This document shows positions 51,409-61,492 of a DNA stretch of 64,000 nucleotides, piece by piece (the first letter of the stretch is position 1; each line of letters begins with the position of its first letter). Where the stretch lies: NCBI RefSeq assembly GCF_003335045.1, contig NZ_QOZG01000003.1, positions 62,001 through 126,000 on the forward strand, read 5' to 3'. The DNA comes from Paramesorhizobium salinisoli (GTDB lineage: Bacteria; Pseudomonadota; Alphaproteobacteria; Rhizobiales; Rhizobiaceae). Below the pieces are notes generated by a model. It did no database searches, was not told the DNA's origin, and was given only the letters and a program-made list of their open reading frames with translations. The position numbers and the translations under genes were made by a program.

Positions 51409-53490
51409 ATGAAGTTCCGCAGCCTGAAAACCACAGCCATGCTTGTGATCGGGGTTTCGGCTTTCGCCCTGCAAGGCTGGGCGTCCGAACCGACAATCGT
51501 GCCAGAACAGCCACCTTTCCCTGCACAGGGAAAGATCACCTATGTCCCGCGCGCATCACTCTGGGAATTCAAGGCGCTGCCGGAATATAAGGAACCGGAT
51601 TGGGTGACGGAGAAATTCGTCAAGGCCGGCAAGCTCCCACCCGTCGCAGAACGGCTTCCGAAAGAGCCGCTGGTCTTCAAGACCGGAAACATGCCCGATG
51701 GCATAGGCGTCTATGGCGACACGCTGCGCCACGTTGTCGGAGGACGCCCCGAGGGCTGGAACTACAGCGCCGGCCAGACGCAAGGCTGGGGCGGCATCGA
51801 CATCGAACTGTTCGAATGCCTGACGCGCACGGCGCCGCTCTTCCAGGTGGAAGCCACTGATGTTGAGCCCTTGCCGAATCTTGCAAAGAGCTGGGAGTGG
51901 TCGGAGGACGGCCATAGGCTGACCATGCATCTGATCGAGGGCGCCAAGTGGTCGGACGGCGATCCTTTCGATTCAGACGATGTGATGTTTTACTGGGAGG
52001 ACAATGTCCTCGACCCCAATGTCTCGCCGCTCAACGGTGCTACGCCCGAAACCTTCGGCGCAGGCACGACCCTGAAGGCAATCGACAAATACACCATTGA
52101 ATGGACCTTCAAGGAAGCTTTCCCGCGCCAGCATCTTTATGCCATGGCCTACGGCACCTTCTGCCCCGGACCGTCGCATATCCTGAAGACCAAGCATCCG
52201 AAATATGCCGGTACGACCTATGAAGAGTACAAGAATGGCTTTCCGCCGGAATATCTGAACCTGCCGATCATGGGCGCCTGGGTACCCGTCGCCTATCGGC
52301 CGGACGACCTGATCGTGCTGCGCCGCAATCCATATTACTGGAAGGTGGACGAGGCAGGAAACCAGCTCCCCTATCTCAACGAGATGCACTACAAGCTTTC
52401 CACCTGGGCCGACCGCGACGTTCAGGCGATCGCCGGGTCGGGCGATTTCTCCAATCTGGAGCAGCCCGAAAATTTCGTGGAATCATTAAAGCGCGCGGCT
52501 TCCAAGGAGGCTCCCGCGCGCCTGGCATTCGGACCAAGGGTGATCGGCTATAACCTTCACATGAACTTCTCGGCCAATGGCTGGGGCGCTCCCGACGCGC
52601 GGGCGCAGGCGGTTCGCGAACTCAATCGCAACGAGGATTTCCGCAAGGCCGTCACGATGGCGGTCGATCGCAAGAAGCTGGGTGAAGCTCTCGTGAAAGG
52701 CCCCTTCACCGCGATCTATCCCGGCGGTATTTCGTCCGGCACGAGCTTTTATGATCGTGAGTCCACCATCTATTATCCCTTCGATCTCGACGGGGCAAAG
52801 GCGCTGATTGAGAAGATCGGCCTCAAGGACACTGACGGCAACGGCTTCGTCAACTTCCCTGCCGACAAGCTCGGCGGCCGCGACGTGGAAATCGTGCTGC
52901 TTGTCAATTCGGACTATGGCACCGACCGCAATCTCGCCGAAGGCGTGGTCGGCCAAATGGAACGCCTGGGATTGAGGGTGGTCCTCAACACGATAGACGG
53001 CAAACAGCGTGACGCGGCGAACTATGCCGGCCGGTTCGACTGGATGGTTCATCGCAACCAGGCCGAGTTCGTCTCCGTCGTGCAGAACACGCCGCAGCTT
53101 GCCGCAGTGGGACCGCGCACGAGCTGGCATCATCGCGCCAATGAAAAAGGTGAACTCGACCTGATGCCTTTCGAGAAGGAGATGGTCGATATCATCAACA
53201 AATTCATCGCCACGAACGACAATGAGCAGCGTAGCGAGCTGATGAAGCGGTACCAGAAAGTCGCGACGGGCAATATCGACACTGTCGGCCTCACCGAATA
53301 TCCGGGCGCGCTGATCATCAACAAACGCTTCTCCAACATTCCGAGCGGCGCTCCGATCTACATGTTCAACTGGGCCGAGGACACGATCATTCGCGAGCGC
53401 GTCTTCGTCGCCGCCGACAAGCAGGCGGATTTTGAGCTCTACCCCGAACAGCTTCCCGGCAAACCGGGCGAAAGTGGTCCGACCAACTGA
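51409..53490 (+). CDS. agpA: alpha-galactoside-binding periplasmic protein of the peptide-binding family (AgpA-like)
   Basis: 693 residues, large for a sugar-binding protein. A signal peptide (TTAMLVIGVSAFALQGWAS) is followed by a type II, DppA/OppA-family body: DIELFECLTRTAPLFQVEATDVEPLPNLAKSWEWSEDG-type entry (residues about 130-170), WSDGDPFDSDDVMFYW and FRKAVTMAVDRKKLGEAL. In S. meliloti the peptide-like AgpA binds melibiose and raffinose (from memory). ATG 51409 follows AGGGGAG; a start at 51388 is possible. Confidence 0.88.
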   Translation: MKFRSLKTTAMLVIGVSAFALQGWASEPTIVPEQPPFPAQGKITYVPRASLWEFKALPEYKEPDWVTEKFVKAGKLPPVAERLPKEPLVFKTGNMPDGIGVYGDTLRHVVGGRPEGWNYSAGQTQGWGGIDIELFECLTRTAPLFQVEATDVEPLPNLAKSWEWSEDGHRLTMHLIEGAKWSDGDPFDSDDVMFYWEDNVLDPNVSPLNGATPETFGAGTTLKAIDKYTIEWTFKEAFPRQHLYAMAYGTFCPGPSHILKTKHPKYAGTTYEEYKNGFPPEYLNLPIMGAWVPVAYRPDDLIVLRRNPYYWKVDEAGNQLPYLNEMHYKLSTWADRDVQAIAGSGDFSNLEQPENFVESLKRAASKEAPARLAFGPRVIGYNLHMNFSANGWGAPDARAQAVRELNRNEDFRKAVTMAVDRKKLGEALVKGPFTAIYPGGISSGTSFYDRESTIYYPFDLDGAKALIEKIGLKDTDGNGFVNFPADKLGGRDVEIVLLVNSDYGTDRNLAEGVVGQMERLGLRVVLNTIDGKQRDAANYAGRFDWMVHRNQAEFVSVVQNTPQLAAVGPRTSWHHRANEKGELDLMPFEKEMVDIINKFIATNDNEQRSELMKRYQKVATGNIDTVGLTEYPGALIINKRFSNIPSGAPIYMFNWAEDTIIRERVFVAADKQADFELYPEQLPGKPGESGPTN

Positions 53491-53498
53491 CACTGGCT

Positions 53499-53530
53499 TG
53501 TTCCGGTTTCGCGAGCGCGGAGCCGGAACA
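53499..53530 (+). repeat. intercistronic hairpin downstream of agpA
   Basis: TGTTCCGG/CCGGAACA, 8-bp outer stem with an inner CGCG/CGCG pair, nine bases after the agpA stop. Such hairpins often protect the upstream binding-protein message. Confidence 0.55.
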
Positions 53531-53603
53531 TGGGCCGCCGATCCGCGTCGCCTCATCGAGAGAGCCCGACAAACGGTGCAAGACTACGACAGAAGGAAAT
53601 GGC

Positions 53604-54617
53604 ATGATCAGATTTCTGCTTGTCCGCATCGCGTCTGCCATTCCGGTGCTTTTCGTGCTCAGCGTGGTGACGTTCGCCATCATCCAGGCGCCGCCCGGAG
53701 ATTACAGCGATTATATTCGCTCGCAGCTCATCAATCAGGGCGGGGCCTCATTCGAGCAAGCCGATGCGCAGGCCAAGGCCTACAGCAAGGAGCATGGGCT
53801 CGATAAGCCACTGCCGGTGCAATATGTCGGCTGGATCACGGGCATTGTCACGCGTGGCGATTTCGGCCACAGCCTCTATTACAACAAGCCGGTAGCCGAT
53901 GTCGTCGGCGAGCGCCTGCCGCGCACGCTGGCCCTGGCGCTGGTCTGCCATATCCTGGCGTCGTTGATCGGCATTTCCTTCGGCATCCTGGCCGCGACCC
54001 GGCAATATAGCTGGGTGGACACACTGCTCTCGGGTATCTCGTTCCTGGGGATGACGGTGCCGCGCTTCCTGATGGCGCTGATCATCGTCTATATCCTCGT
54101 CTTCCATTTCAATGTCAGTGAAATCAACAGTTTCCATTCAGCCCGCTATGGCGGTGCGCCATGGTCCTGGGACAAGTTCGTCGATCTCCTCAAGCATGTC
54201 TGGCCGGTGATCGCCATCGCGACCTTTGGGGGGCTCGCCTATAACATGCGGGTCATGCGCGGGAATCTGCTCGATACGCTGAATGCGCAATATGTCGAGA
54301 CCGCGCGTGCCAAGGGCTTGAGCGAGAGCGCTGTCGTCATGCGCCATGCGGTCCCAAATGCGCTGCATCCGCTGGTGATGTATCAAGGCGTTGTCCTGCC
54401 GTACATGCTGACCGGCGAAATCGAGACCGCCATCATCTTCGCGCTGCCGACCGTCGGTCCCGCCATCGTTGGCTCCATGTGGGTCGGCGACGTCTATGTG
54501 ACGGCGACCTTCATGCTCGTGCTCTCGGCGACGTTGATCGTCGGCAACATCATTGCCGACATGCTGCTCGCCGTGCTCGACCCGCGGGTGCGCCTGGGAG
54601 GAGAGGCACTGGCATGA
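53604..54617 (+). CDS. agpB: alpha-galactoside ABC transporter permease AgpB
   Basis: 337 residues, DppB/OppB-type permease with six membrane spans. FLLVRIASAIPVLFVLSVVTFAI is the standard first span and YVETARAKGLSESAVVMRHAVPNAL the cytoplasmic EAA loop that docks the ATPase. AGAAGGAA precedes the ATG. It overlaps agpC by ATGA. Confidence 0.9.
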   Translation: MIRFLLVRIASAIPVLFVLSVVTFAIIQAPPGDYSDYIRSQLINQGGASFEQADAQAKAYSKEHGLDKPLPVQYVGWITGIVTRGDFGHSLYYNKPVADVVGERLPRTLALALVCHILASLIGISFGILAATRQYSWVDTLLSGISFLGMTVPRFLMALIIVYILVFHFNVSEINSFHSARYGGAPWSWDKFVDLLKHVWPVIAIATFGGLAYNMRVMRGNLLDTLNAQYVETARAKGLSESAVVMRHAVPNALHPLVMYQGVVLPYMLTGEIETAIIFALPTVGPAIVGSMWVGDVYVTATFMLVLSATLIVGNIIADMLLAVLDPRVRLGGEALA

Positions 54618-55738
54618 GCGTCGATACACATACAGCCGGCCTCACTATGAGACCCGAAGAAAAGCATCACAATGAGACCTATTCCGCTCTGGTATGGCGG
54701 CGGTTGAAGCGTTCCTGGACCGGCATGCTCGGGCTGGTTCTCGTCTGCCTGCTGATTTTCATGGCGCTGTTCGCCGACTTTCTTTCGCCCGCCGATCCGA
54801 AGGCGACAGGCGTGGCATTTGCTCCGCCGCAGACGATCAGCATCCACGACAGAGAGGGTAATCTGGTCTTTCCGCCGCGCAGTTATCCGATCCGCGAGAC
54901 CGAGGAACTCGATCCGATCACCTTCCAGCCGGTTGTCGGGCCGGATTATGACAATCCGCAAGTGCTCGGTTTCTTCGTCAAGGGCGCACCCTACAAGCTT
55001 TTCGGCTTCATTCCGTTCGATCGCCATCTCTTTGGAGCCACCGACGGCAGTGCCGTTCATTTCCTCGGTACCGACAAGTTCGGACGCGATGTGCTGTCGC
55101 GCATTCTGTATGGCTCGCGCATATCGCTGATGATCGCGCTTGTCGTCGTCTCCATCATCACTGTTGTCGGCACGACGGTTGGCATGGTCTCGGGATATTT
55201 CGGCGGCCGTTTCGACGCCTGGGTCCAGCGCTTTGTCGAACTGGTTCTGGCTTTCCCGCAATTGCCGCTCTATCTGGCGCTGACCTCGCTTATTCCGGTC
55301 ACCGCGCCCACGAATGTCTTTCTTGCTTTCGTCATCATCGTCATGTCGGCGCTCGGATGGGCGCAGATGTCGCGCGAGGTGCGTGGCAAGACCCTGGCGC
55401 TTGCCCGCATCGACTATGTGAAGGCGGCGATCGCCATTGGCGCTACCGATCGGCGCATCATCTTCCAGCACATTTTCCCCAATGTGATGAGCCATGTGAT
55501 CGTCGCGGTGACGCTGGCGATCCCGCAGGTCGTGCTCCTGGAATCCTTCCTCGGCTTCCTTGGTTTTGCGGTCAAGCCGCCACTGATCTCCTGGGGGCTG
55601 ATGCTGCAGGACACCGCGAACTATTCCGCCATTGGATCCTATCCCTGGATCCTTTCTCCCGTCGCTTTCGTGCTCGTCACCGTCCTTGCCTTCAATGCCT
55701 TGGGCGACGGTCTGCGCGATGCAATCGATCCTTACTGA
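54614..55738 (+). CDS. agpC: alpha-galactoside ABC transporter permease AgpC
   Basis: 374 residues, DppC/OppC-type. An N-terminal span (GMLGLVLVCLLIFMALFADFL) is followed by a longer periplasmic segment than usual (about residues 55-150) and then FGRDVLSRILYGSRISL, the EAA loop RIDYVKAAIAIGATDRRIIFQHIFPN and SFLGFLGFAVKPP. Start set at the ATG overlapping the agpB stop; an upstream frame to 54479 lies inside agpB. Confidence 0.9.
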   Translation: MSVDTHTAGLTMRPEEKHHNETYSALVWRRLKRSWTGMLGLVLVCLLIFMALFADFLSPADPKATGVAFAPPQTISIHDREGNLVFPPRSYPIRETEELDPITFQPVVGPDYDNPQVLGFFVKGAPYKLFGFIPFDRHLFGATDGSAVHFLGTDKFGRDVLSRILYGSRISLMIALVVVSIITVVGTTVGMVSGYFGGRFDAWVQRFVELVLAFPQLPLYLALTSLIPVTAPTNVFLAFVIIVMSALGWAQMSREVRGKTLALARIDYVKAAIAIGATDRRIIFQHIFPNVMSHVIVAVTLAIPQVVLLESFLGFLGFAVKPPLISWGLMLQDTANYSAIGSYPWILSPVAFVLVTVLAFNALGDGLRDAIDPY

Positions 55739-55750
55739 GGAGGCTGCACG

Positions 55751-57421
55751 ATGGCACAATTGGACAGCATCGCCATGGCACCCGAAGAGCGGCACGATCT
55801 GCGCGCGAAAAATGGCCGCCCCATCATCGATGCGCGCCATGTGGCGGTCAGTTTCAAGGTGGAGGGCGGCTCGGTCGAAGCGGTGAAGGATGTCTCATTT
55901 CAGCTCCACCGTGGCGAGACGATCGCGATCGTCGGCGAATCCGGCTCCGGTAAATCCGTCACGGCGCGGACGGTGATGGGCCTTCTCACCAAACGGGCGG
56001 CCGTCGCGGGGCATTCGCGTATCGAATATGACGGCAAGGATGTGTTGAAATTTTCCGTGCGTCAGCGCCGTGCGCTTCGCGGCAACCGGATATCCATGAT
56101 CTTCCAGGAGCCGATGAGTTCGCTCAACCCGATCTACACCATCGGCAGCCAGATCGTCGAGGCGATCCGTGTCCACCAGCGCATGAGCCGCCGCGACGCG
56201 ATGCGGCGGGCGCTGGAACTGCTCACCCAGGTCCAGATTCCCGATCCGGAAGCGCGGCTGAACCAATATCCGCATCAGCTTTCGGGCGGCCAGCGCCAGC
56301 GGGTGATGATCGCCATGGCCCTTGCCAATGATCCGGATGTGCTGATCGCCGACGAGCCGACGACGGCGCTCGATGTCACGGTGCAGGCGCAGATCCTCAA
56401 TCTCATCCGCGATCTGCAGCAAAAGCTCGGCATGGCGGTCATTCTGATCACCCATGACCTGACCGTGGTGCGGCAGTTCTCCGACTATGTATATGTGATG
56501 AGCCAGGGTGAGGTGAAGGAGCACAATATAACCGCGACGCTGTTCGCCAATCCGCTTCATTCCTACACGCGCGGGCTTCTTGCTTCCGAACCCTCGGGTA
56601 CTGCCAATCCGCTGCCAACGCATTCGCCGGTCCTTCTGGAAGGGCAGGGAGTGCGCGTTTCCTTCATGCTGAAGAAGGGCGGTTTCTTCAAGCCGCAATT
56701 GAGCGAACTGGTGGCCGTCGATAGCTTGAGCCTGGAACTGCGCCGACATGAAACGCTTGGAATCGTAGGCGAGTCGGGATCGGGCAAGACCACCTTCGGC
56801 CAGGCGCTGATCCGGCTGCAGAAGACCGATGGCGGCCGGATACTTTTCGATGGCGAGCCGATCCACGACATGTCTCGCGATCATATGCGGCCGATGCGAT
56901 CGCGCATGCAGGTTGTTTTCCAGGACCCGTTCTCCTCGCTCAATCCCCGCATGTCAGTCGGACAGATCATCGAGGAAGGGCTGATCGTCAATCGCATCGG
57001 CGCCAACCGCAACGAACGGCTCGAACGGGTCCGCGATGCCCTGGTGAGCGCCGGACTTCCCGCCAACATCCTGTCGCGTTTTCCGCATGAATTCTCCGGC
57101 GGCCAGCGTCAGCGCATCGCCATTGCCCGGGCTATTGCGGTCGAGCCGGAATTCATCCTGCTCGACGAGCCGACCTCGGCGCTGGATCTCTCCGTGCAGG
57201 CCCAGATCATCGAACTCTTGCGCAAGCTGCAGGATGAGCGTGGGCTCAGCTACCTCTTCATCTCCCATGATCTGAAAGTCGTGCGTGCGCTCTGCCACCG
57301 CATTGTGGTGATGCAGCACGGCCGGATCGTCGAGGAGGGGCCGGTGGATCAAATCCTTTCCAATCCCAGGACTGCCTATACCGAACGGCTGGTGAAGGCC
57401 GCGTTCCAGGTGGCGGCGTGA
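55751..57421 (+). CDS. agpD: alpha-galactoside ABC transporter fused ATPase AgpD
   Basis: 556 residues, two oligopeptide-type ATPase domains in one chain (DppD-DppF order). Walker A GESGSGKS occurs near residues 60 and 340, with [16 protein letters not shown] signatures and Walker B sites [11 protein letters not shown] and [11 protein letters not shown]. Each domain has the post-Walker RL-type tail ([24 protein letters not shown]). It energises AgpBC. Confidence 0.92.
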   Translation: MAQLDSIAMAPEERHDLRAKNGRPIIDARHVAVSFKVEGGSVEAVKDVSFQLHRGETIAIVGESGSGKSVTARTVMGLLTKRAAVAGHSRIEYDGKDVLKFSVRQRRALRGNRISMIFQEPMSSLNPIYTIGSQIVEAIRVHQRMSRRDAMRRALELLTQVQIPDPEARLNQYPHQLSGGQRQRVMIAMALANDPDVLIADEPTTALDVTVQAQILNLIRDLQQKLGMAVILITHDLTVVRQFSDYVYVMSQGEVKEHNITATLFANPLHSYTRGLLASEPSGTANPLPTHSPVLLEGQGVRVSFMLKKGGFFKPQLSELVAVDSLSLELRRHETLGIVGESGSGKTTFGQALIRLQKTDGGRILFDGEPIHDMSRDHMRPMRSRMQVVFQDPFSSLNPRMSVGQIIEEGLIVNRIGANRNERLERVRDALVSAGLPANILSRFPHEFSGGQRQRIAIARAIAVEPEFILLDEPTSALDLSVQAQIIELLRKLQDERGLSYLFISHDLKVVRALCHRIVVMQHGRIVEEGPVDQILSNPRTAYTERLVKAAFQVAA

Positions 57422-57443
57422 ATATCAAGATCAGAGGCAATTC

Positions 57444-58817
57444 ATGACCAGACAACCAAAGATCACCTTCATCGGCGCCGGTTCCACCGTCTTCATGAAG
57501 AATATCATCGGCGACGTGCTGCAGCGCCCCGCACTTTCGGCCGCGACCATCGCTTTGATGGATATCGATCCCCAGCGGCTCGAGGAAAGCGAGATCGTCG
57601 CCGGCAAGCTGGTGAGGACACTCGGCGTACAGGCTAGGATCGAGACATATGCCAATCAGCGAAAGGCATTGGAAGGGGCGGATTTTGTCGTCGTCGCCTT
57701 TCAGATAGGCGGCTTCGAACCCTGCACCGTCACCGATTTCGAAGTGCCGAAAAAATACGGCCTGCGCCAGACCATCGCAGACACGCTTGGCGTGGGCGGC
57801 ATCATGAGAGGCCTGCGCACTGTCCCGCATCTGTGGAGGATCTGCGAGGACATGCTCGCCGTCTGTCCGGAGGCGATCCTTCTGCAATATGTCAACCCGA
57901 TGGCCATCAACACCTGGGCCATTTCGGAGAAATATCCCTCGATACGCCAGGTCGGATTATGCCATTCGGTACAGGGCACCGCCTATGAGTTGGCACGCGA
58001 TCTCGATATCCCCGTCGATGAAATCCGCTACCGAGCCGCCGGCATCAACCACATGGCTTTCTATCTCAAATTCGAACATCGCCAGCCGGACGGCAGTTAT
58101 CGCGATCTCTATCCCGATCTGCTGCGCGGCTACAGGGAAGGACGTTTTCCGAAACCCAGCCATTGGAATCCACGCTGCCCGAACAAGGTGCGCTATGAAA
58201 TGCTGACGCGGCTCGGCTATTTCGTCACCGAAAGTTCCGAACATTTTGCCGAATATACGCCCTATTTCATCAAGAACGGCCGACCGGACCTGATCGAGAA
58301 ATTCGGCATTCCGCTTGATGAATACCCAAAGCGCTGCATCGAACAGGTCGAACGCTGGAAAGGGCAGGCGGCGACGTTCAGGAACGCCGAGACGATCGAG
58401 GTGGAGGAGAGCCGCGAATATGCCTCTTCGATCATGAATTCGGTCTGGACCGGGGAGCCCTCGGTGATCTACGGCAATCTGCGTAATAATGGTTGCATAA
58501 CCTCTTTGCCGGAGGCCTGCGCGGCGGAAGTTCCCTGTCTCGTCGATGCATCCGGTATCCAGCCGACATTCGTCGGCGATCTGCCGCCGCAACTGACGGC
58601 GTTGATCCGCACCAATATCAATGTCCAGGAACTGACGGTCCGGGCTCTGATGACCGAAAACCGCGAGCATCTCTATCACGCGGCGATGATGGACCCGCAT
58701 ACGGCAGCCGAGCTTGATCTCGACCAGATATGGTCACTGGTGGACGATCTGCTCGCCGCACATGATGACTGGATCCCGCAATGGGCACGAATATCCAGGA
58801 AGACACAGGCCGCGTAA
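57444..58817 (+). CDS. melA: alpha-galactosidase MelA, GH4
   Basis: 457 residues. ITFIGAGSTVFMKNIIGDV, ALMDIDPQRLEESEIV, FQIGGFEPCTVTDFEV, QTIADTLGVGGIM, NPMAINTWA, GLCHSVQGTA, RAAGINHMAFYL and YFVTESSEHFAEYTP match E. coli MelA in order over the whole length. It should hydrolyse melibiose and related alpha-galactosides in the cytoplasm after uptake through AgpABCD, using NAD and Mn2+. Last gene of the operon, followed by a clear terminator. Confidence 0.95.
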   Translation: MTRQPKITFIGAGSTVFMKNIIGDVLQRPALSAATIALMDIDPQRLEESEIVAGKLVRTLGVQARIETYANQRKALEGADFVVVAFQIGGFEPCTVTDFEVPKKYGLRQTIADTLGVGGIMRGLRTVPHLWRICEDMLAVCPEAILLQYVNPMAINTWAISEKYPSIRQVGLCHSVQGTAYELARDLDIPVDEIRYRAAGINHMAFYLKFEHRQPDGSYRDLYPDLLRGYREGRFPKPSHWNPRCPNKVRYEMLTRLGYFVTESSEHFAEYTPYFIKNGRPDLIEKFGIPLDEYPKRCIEQVERWKGQAATFRNAETIEVEESREYASSIMNSVWTGEPSVIYGNLRNNGCITSLPEACAAEVPCLVDASGIQPTFVGDLPPQLTALIRTNINVQELTVRALMTENREHLYHAAMMDPHTAAELDLDQIWSLVDDLLAAHDDWIPQWARISRKTQAA

Positions 58818-58844
58818 TTTCTCCCTCCCGGTTACGTGCGCCCG

Positions 58845-58876
58845 AAAACCCTGGAGCCGTCGGTTCCAGGGTTTTT
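58845..58876 (+). terminator. Rho-independent terminator of the agp operon
   Basis: 11-bp stem AAAACCCTGGA/TCCAGGGTTTT with a 9-base loop and T-run, 27 bases after the melA stop. Confidence 0.88.
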
Positions 58877-58944
58877 GCGCAACCGATGGCTCCTCGTAGG
58901 CTAGTGGATTGAGCTTTCGGGATGAATTGCATTTCCGGCTCGTG

Positions 58945-59898
58945 TCAGACTCGGCCGCGGCCTGCTGCCGTGGAGCGCAAATTGTCCAGGAGGACGGCGA
59001 TGAGAAGAATGCAGCCGCGCACGACGTACTGGTAGAAGGCCTGGATGTTGAGCAGGTTCATGACGTTTTCCGCAATCCCCATGATCAGCACGCCAACGAT
59101 CACGCCCGTCATGGCAGCCCGCCCGCCGGCAAGCGAGACGCCGCCGAGCACGCAGGCGGAAATGACCGAGAGCTCCAGGCCCGTTGCGGCATTCGGCTGA
59201 CCGGACGTGATGCGCGAGGCTAGCAGTATGCCGGCAATGGCGCAGACGAAGCCTTGAAGCGCGAAGATCCAGATCCGCATCCTGACGACATTGACGCCGG
59301 CCAGCCGAGAGGCTTCCGGGTTGCCGCCGATCGCCAGCGTGTTCTTGCCGAAGACGGTTCGGTTCAAGACAAAGCCGAAGACGATGAACAGCAGGATCAT
59401 GATCCAGATCGGCGTCGGAATGGTGAATATCCGCGACAATGCCAACTGGTAGAAGTTCGGATCATTTATGCCGACGGCGCGACCATCCGACGCAATCAAC
59501 GCCAAGCCGCGGACGATCTGCATCGTGGCAAGCGTGGTGATCAGCGCGTTGATGCGAAACTTGGCGATGACCACCCCGTTGAAGAGGCCCACGGCGCCGC
59601 CGGCAAGAAGAGCAGCCAGAAGCCCGAGCAGGATCGAACCGGAGGCGTTGGATACCATTACGGCGATCATGCCGGAAAAGGCGACCGTCGAGCCGACGGA
59701 CAGGTCGAAATCGCGGGACGCCAGGCAGAACATCATCGTGCATGAGACAATACCGATCGTTACCACCGACTGCAGCAGACCCAGCATATTGCGCTCGCTC
59801 AGAAAATTCGGAACGAAGATCGAGACGATCACGAAAGCGGCGGCGAAGATCACGACGAGCCCCTGTTCGCCGAGAAGTATCTTTTTCAACGAGTTCAT
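58945..59898 (-). CDS. araH: L-arabinose-type ABC transporter permease AraH
   Basis: 317 residues, 9-10 spans. SERNMLGLLQSVVTIGIVSCTMMFCLASRDFDLSVGS, FRINALITTLATMQIVRGLALI and SGQPNAATGLELSVISACVLGGVSLAGG (described by their cores at about residues 30-65, 115-136 and 230-257) parallel E. coli AraH closely. I use ATG 59898 with GGGA upstream; a longer frame to 59934 overlaps araG. Confidence 0.9.
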   Translation of the reverse strand: MNSLKKILLGEQGLVVIFAAAFVIVSIFVPNFLSERNMLGLLQSVVTIGIVSCTMMFCLASRDFDLSVGSTVAFSGMIAVMVSNASGSILLGLLAALLAGGAVGLFNGVVIAKFRINALITTLATMQIVRGLALIASDGRAVGINDPNFYQLALSRIFTIPTPIWIMILLFIVFGFVLNRTVFGKNTLAIGGNPEASRLAGVNVVRMRIWIFALQGFVCAIAGILLASRITSGQPNAATGLELSVISACVLGGVSLAGGRAAMTGVIVGVLIMGIAENVMNLLNIQAFYQYVVRGCILLIAVLLDNLRSTAAGRGRV

Positions 59899-59914
59899 CG
59901 ATATCGTTCCCAAA

Positions 59915-61423
59915 TTAGATGGTCCCGGCAGCATTCTTGTCGGGGAGGGCCGCGGTCAGGATATTGCGTTCATCGAAATCGCTGCGTGGGATGTCGGCTG
60001 CCACCCGGCCCTGGCACATGACGATGATACGGTCGGATATACCCATGACCTCCGGCAATTCGCTGGAAATGACGATGATCGCAATGCCGCTGGCCGCGAG
60101 TTCATAGAGGATCTCGTAAATCTCCGACTTGGCGCCGACGTCGATGCCGCGCGTCGGCTCATCGATGACCAGGACCTTCACGCCCTGTTCCGAGAGCCCG
60201 CGCCCGAGAATGACCTTCTGCTGGTTGCCGCCCGACAGATTGATGATGTCCTGCTTGCGGGACGGCGTACGCACCCTGAGCTTCGCGATGAACCGGTCGG
60301 CAAGTGCCGCTTCCTTCTTTGGACTCAGGATACCAAAGGGCGAGAAATGCCTGCGCGAGGAGATGGTGATGTTCTCTTCGATCGAACGTCCCTGCACGAT
60401 GCCGTCGAACTTCCGGTCCTCCGGGCAAAAGACCATGCCGGCATTGATGGCAGCCTTGGGATTATTGGGGGAAATGGCCACGCCATCGATGCTGACACTA
60501 CCTTGATGGCGGTTGTCAGCACCATAAAGCAGACGGGCCATCTCGCTGCGGCCGGCGCCGATCAGGCCGAATAAGCCCAGGATTTCTCCCTTTCGCACGG
60601 AAAAATTGATCGGGTTTCGCAGTTTCGGGCCAGACAGGCTTCGGACGTCGAGGCGCACATCGCCGAGCGGACGCTCACGCCAGCCCCAGATATTGCTGAT
60701 CTCCCGACCGACCATTTCCGAGATGATCTGATCGCGAGTGGTATCGGCGACCTTCAGATGATGGGCGGCGAGTTTGCCGTCGCGCAGCACCGTCAGGCTG
60801 TCGCAGAGGCGGAAAATCTCGTCCAGCCGGTGCGACACATACAGAATGATCGTACCATTGGATTTCAGCTTCTCGATCAGCGAGAACAGGATTTCGCTTT
60901 CGCGAGATGAGAGAGAGGATGTCGGCTCGTCGAGCGCGATGACCCGCGCTTCAAGCATGACCGCCTTCGCGATTTCCACCATCTGTCGCGCGCCGATGGA
61001 AAGGGTGGAGACTTTCGCGTTGGGATCGACGTCGATGCCGATCTCCTCCAGCTTCGTGCGGACGGTCTCGACGAGCGTGCGGCTGTCGATGATGCCGGCT
61101 TTGCCGGGAAACCGACCGAGCCACAAATTCTCCGCTACGGTGAGCTCGGGCACGAGCTGTAATTCCTGATGGATCACGATGACGCCGGCGTGAAAAGCAT
61201 CGCGAGCGGACCGATAGTTTTGTTCTTCTCCCTCTATCAGGATGCTGCCGGTATCGGCCGACTGGTCTCCCGACAGGATGCGGATGAGGGTGGACTTTCC
61301 GGCCCCGTTCTCGCCCATCAGTCCGTGCACGACACCCTTCTCGACCGCGAACGAGATGTCGGACAATGCCTGGACGCCAGGGTAGCTTTTGGAAATAGTC
61401 CTGAATTCGAGGAAAGCCATCAT
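59915..61423 (-). CDS. araG: L-arabinose-type ABC transporter ATPase AraG
   Basis: 502 residues, tandem ATPase. KSYPGVQALSDISFAV, Walker [51 protein letters not shown] and [17 protein letters not shown] align with E. coli AraG throughout; the second Walker A is degenerate (GLIGAGRSEM), as in the family. Confidence 0.92.
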   Translation of the reverse strand: MMAFLEFRTISKSYPGVQALSDISFAVEKGVVHGLMGENGAGKSTLIRILSGDQSADTGSILIEGEEQNYRSARDAFHAGVIVIHQELQLVPELTVAENLWLGRFPGKAGIIDSRTLVETVRTKLEEIGIDVDPNAKVSTLSIGARQMVEIAKAVMLEARVIALDEPTSSLSSRESEILFSLIEKLKSNGTIILYVSHRLDEIFRLCDSLTVLRDGKLAAHHLKVADTTRDQIISEMVGREISNIWGWRERPLGDVRLDVRSLSGPKLRNPINFSVRKGEILGLFGLIGAGRSEMARLLYGADNRHQGSVSIDGVAISPNNPKAAINAGMVFCPEDRKFDGIVQGRSIEENITISSRRHFSPFGILSPKKEAALADRFIAKLRVRTPSRKQDIINLSGGNQQKVILGRGLSEQGVKVLVIDEPTRGIDVGAKSEIYEILYELAASGIAIIVISSELPEVMGISDRIIVMCQGRVAADIPRSDFDERNILTAALPDKNAAGTI

Positions 61424-61447
61424 CGCCCCGTGATGCTGGAGAATCGA

Positions 61448-61471
61448 CCCGGCAGCCTTCGCACTGCCGGG
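61448..61471 (-). repeat. intercistronic hairpin between araF and araG
   Basis: CCCGGCAG/CTGCCGGG, perfect 8-bp stem with an 8-base loop, 22 bases downstream of the araF stop. Likely raises the amount of binding-protein message relative to the membrane parts. Confidence 0.55.
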
Positions 61472-61492
61472 ACGAGGATCGCGTGGGGAAGG

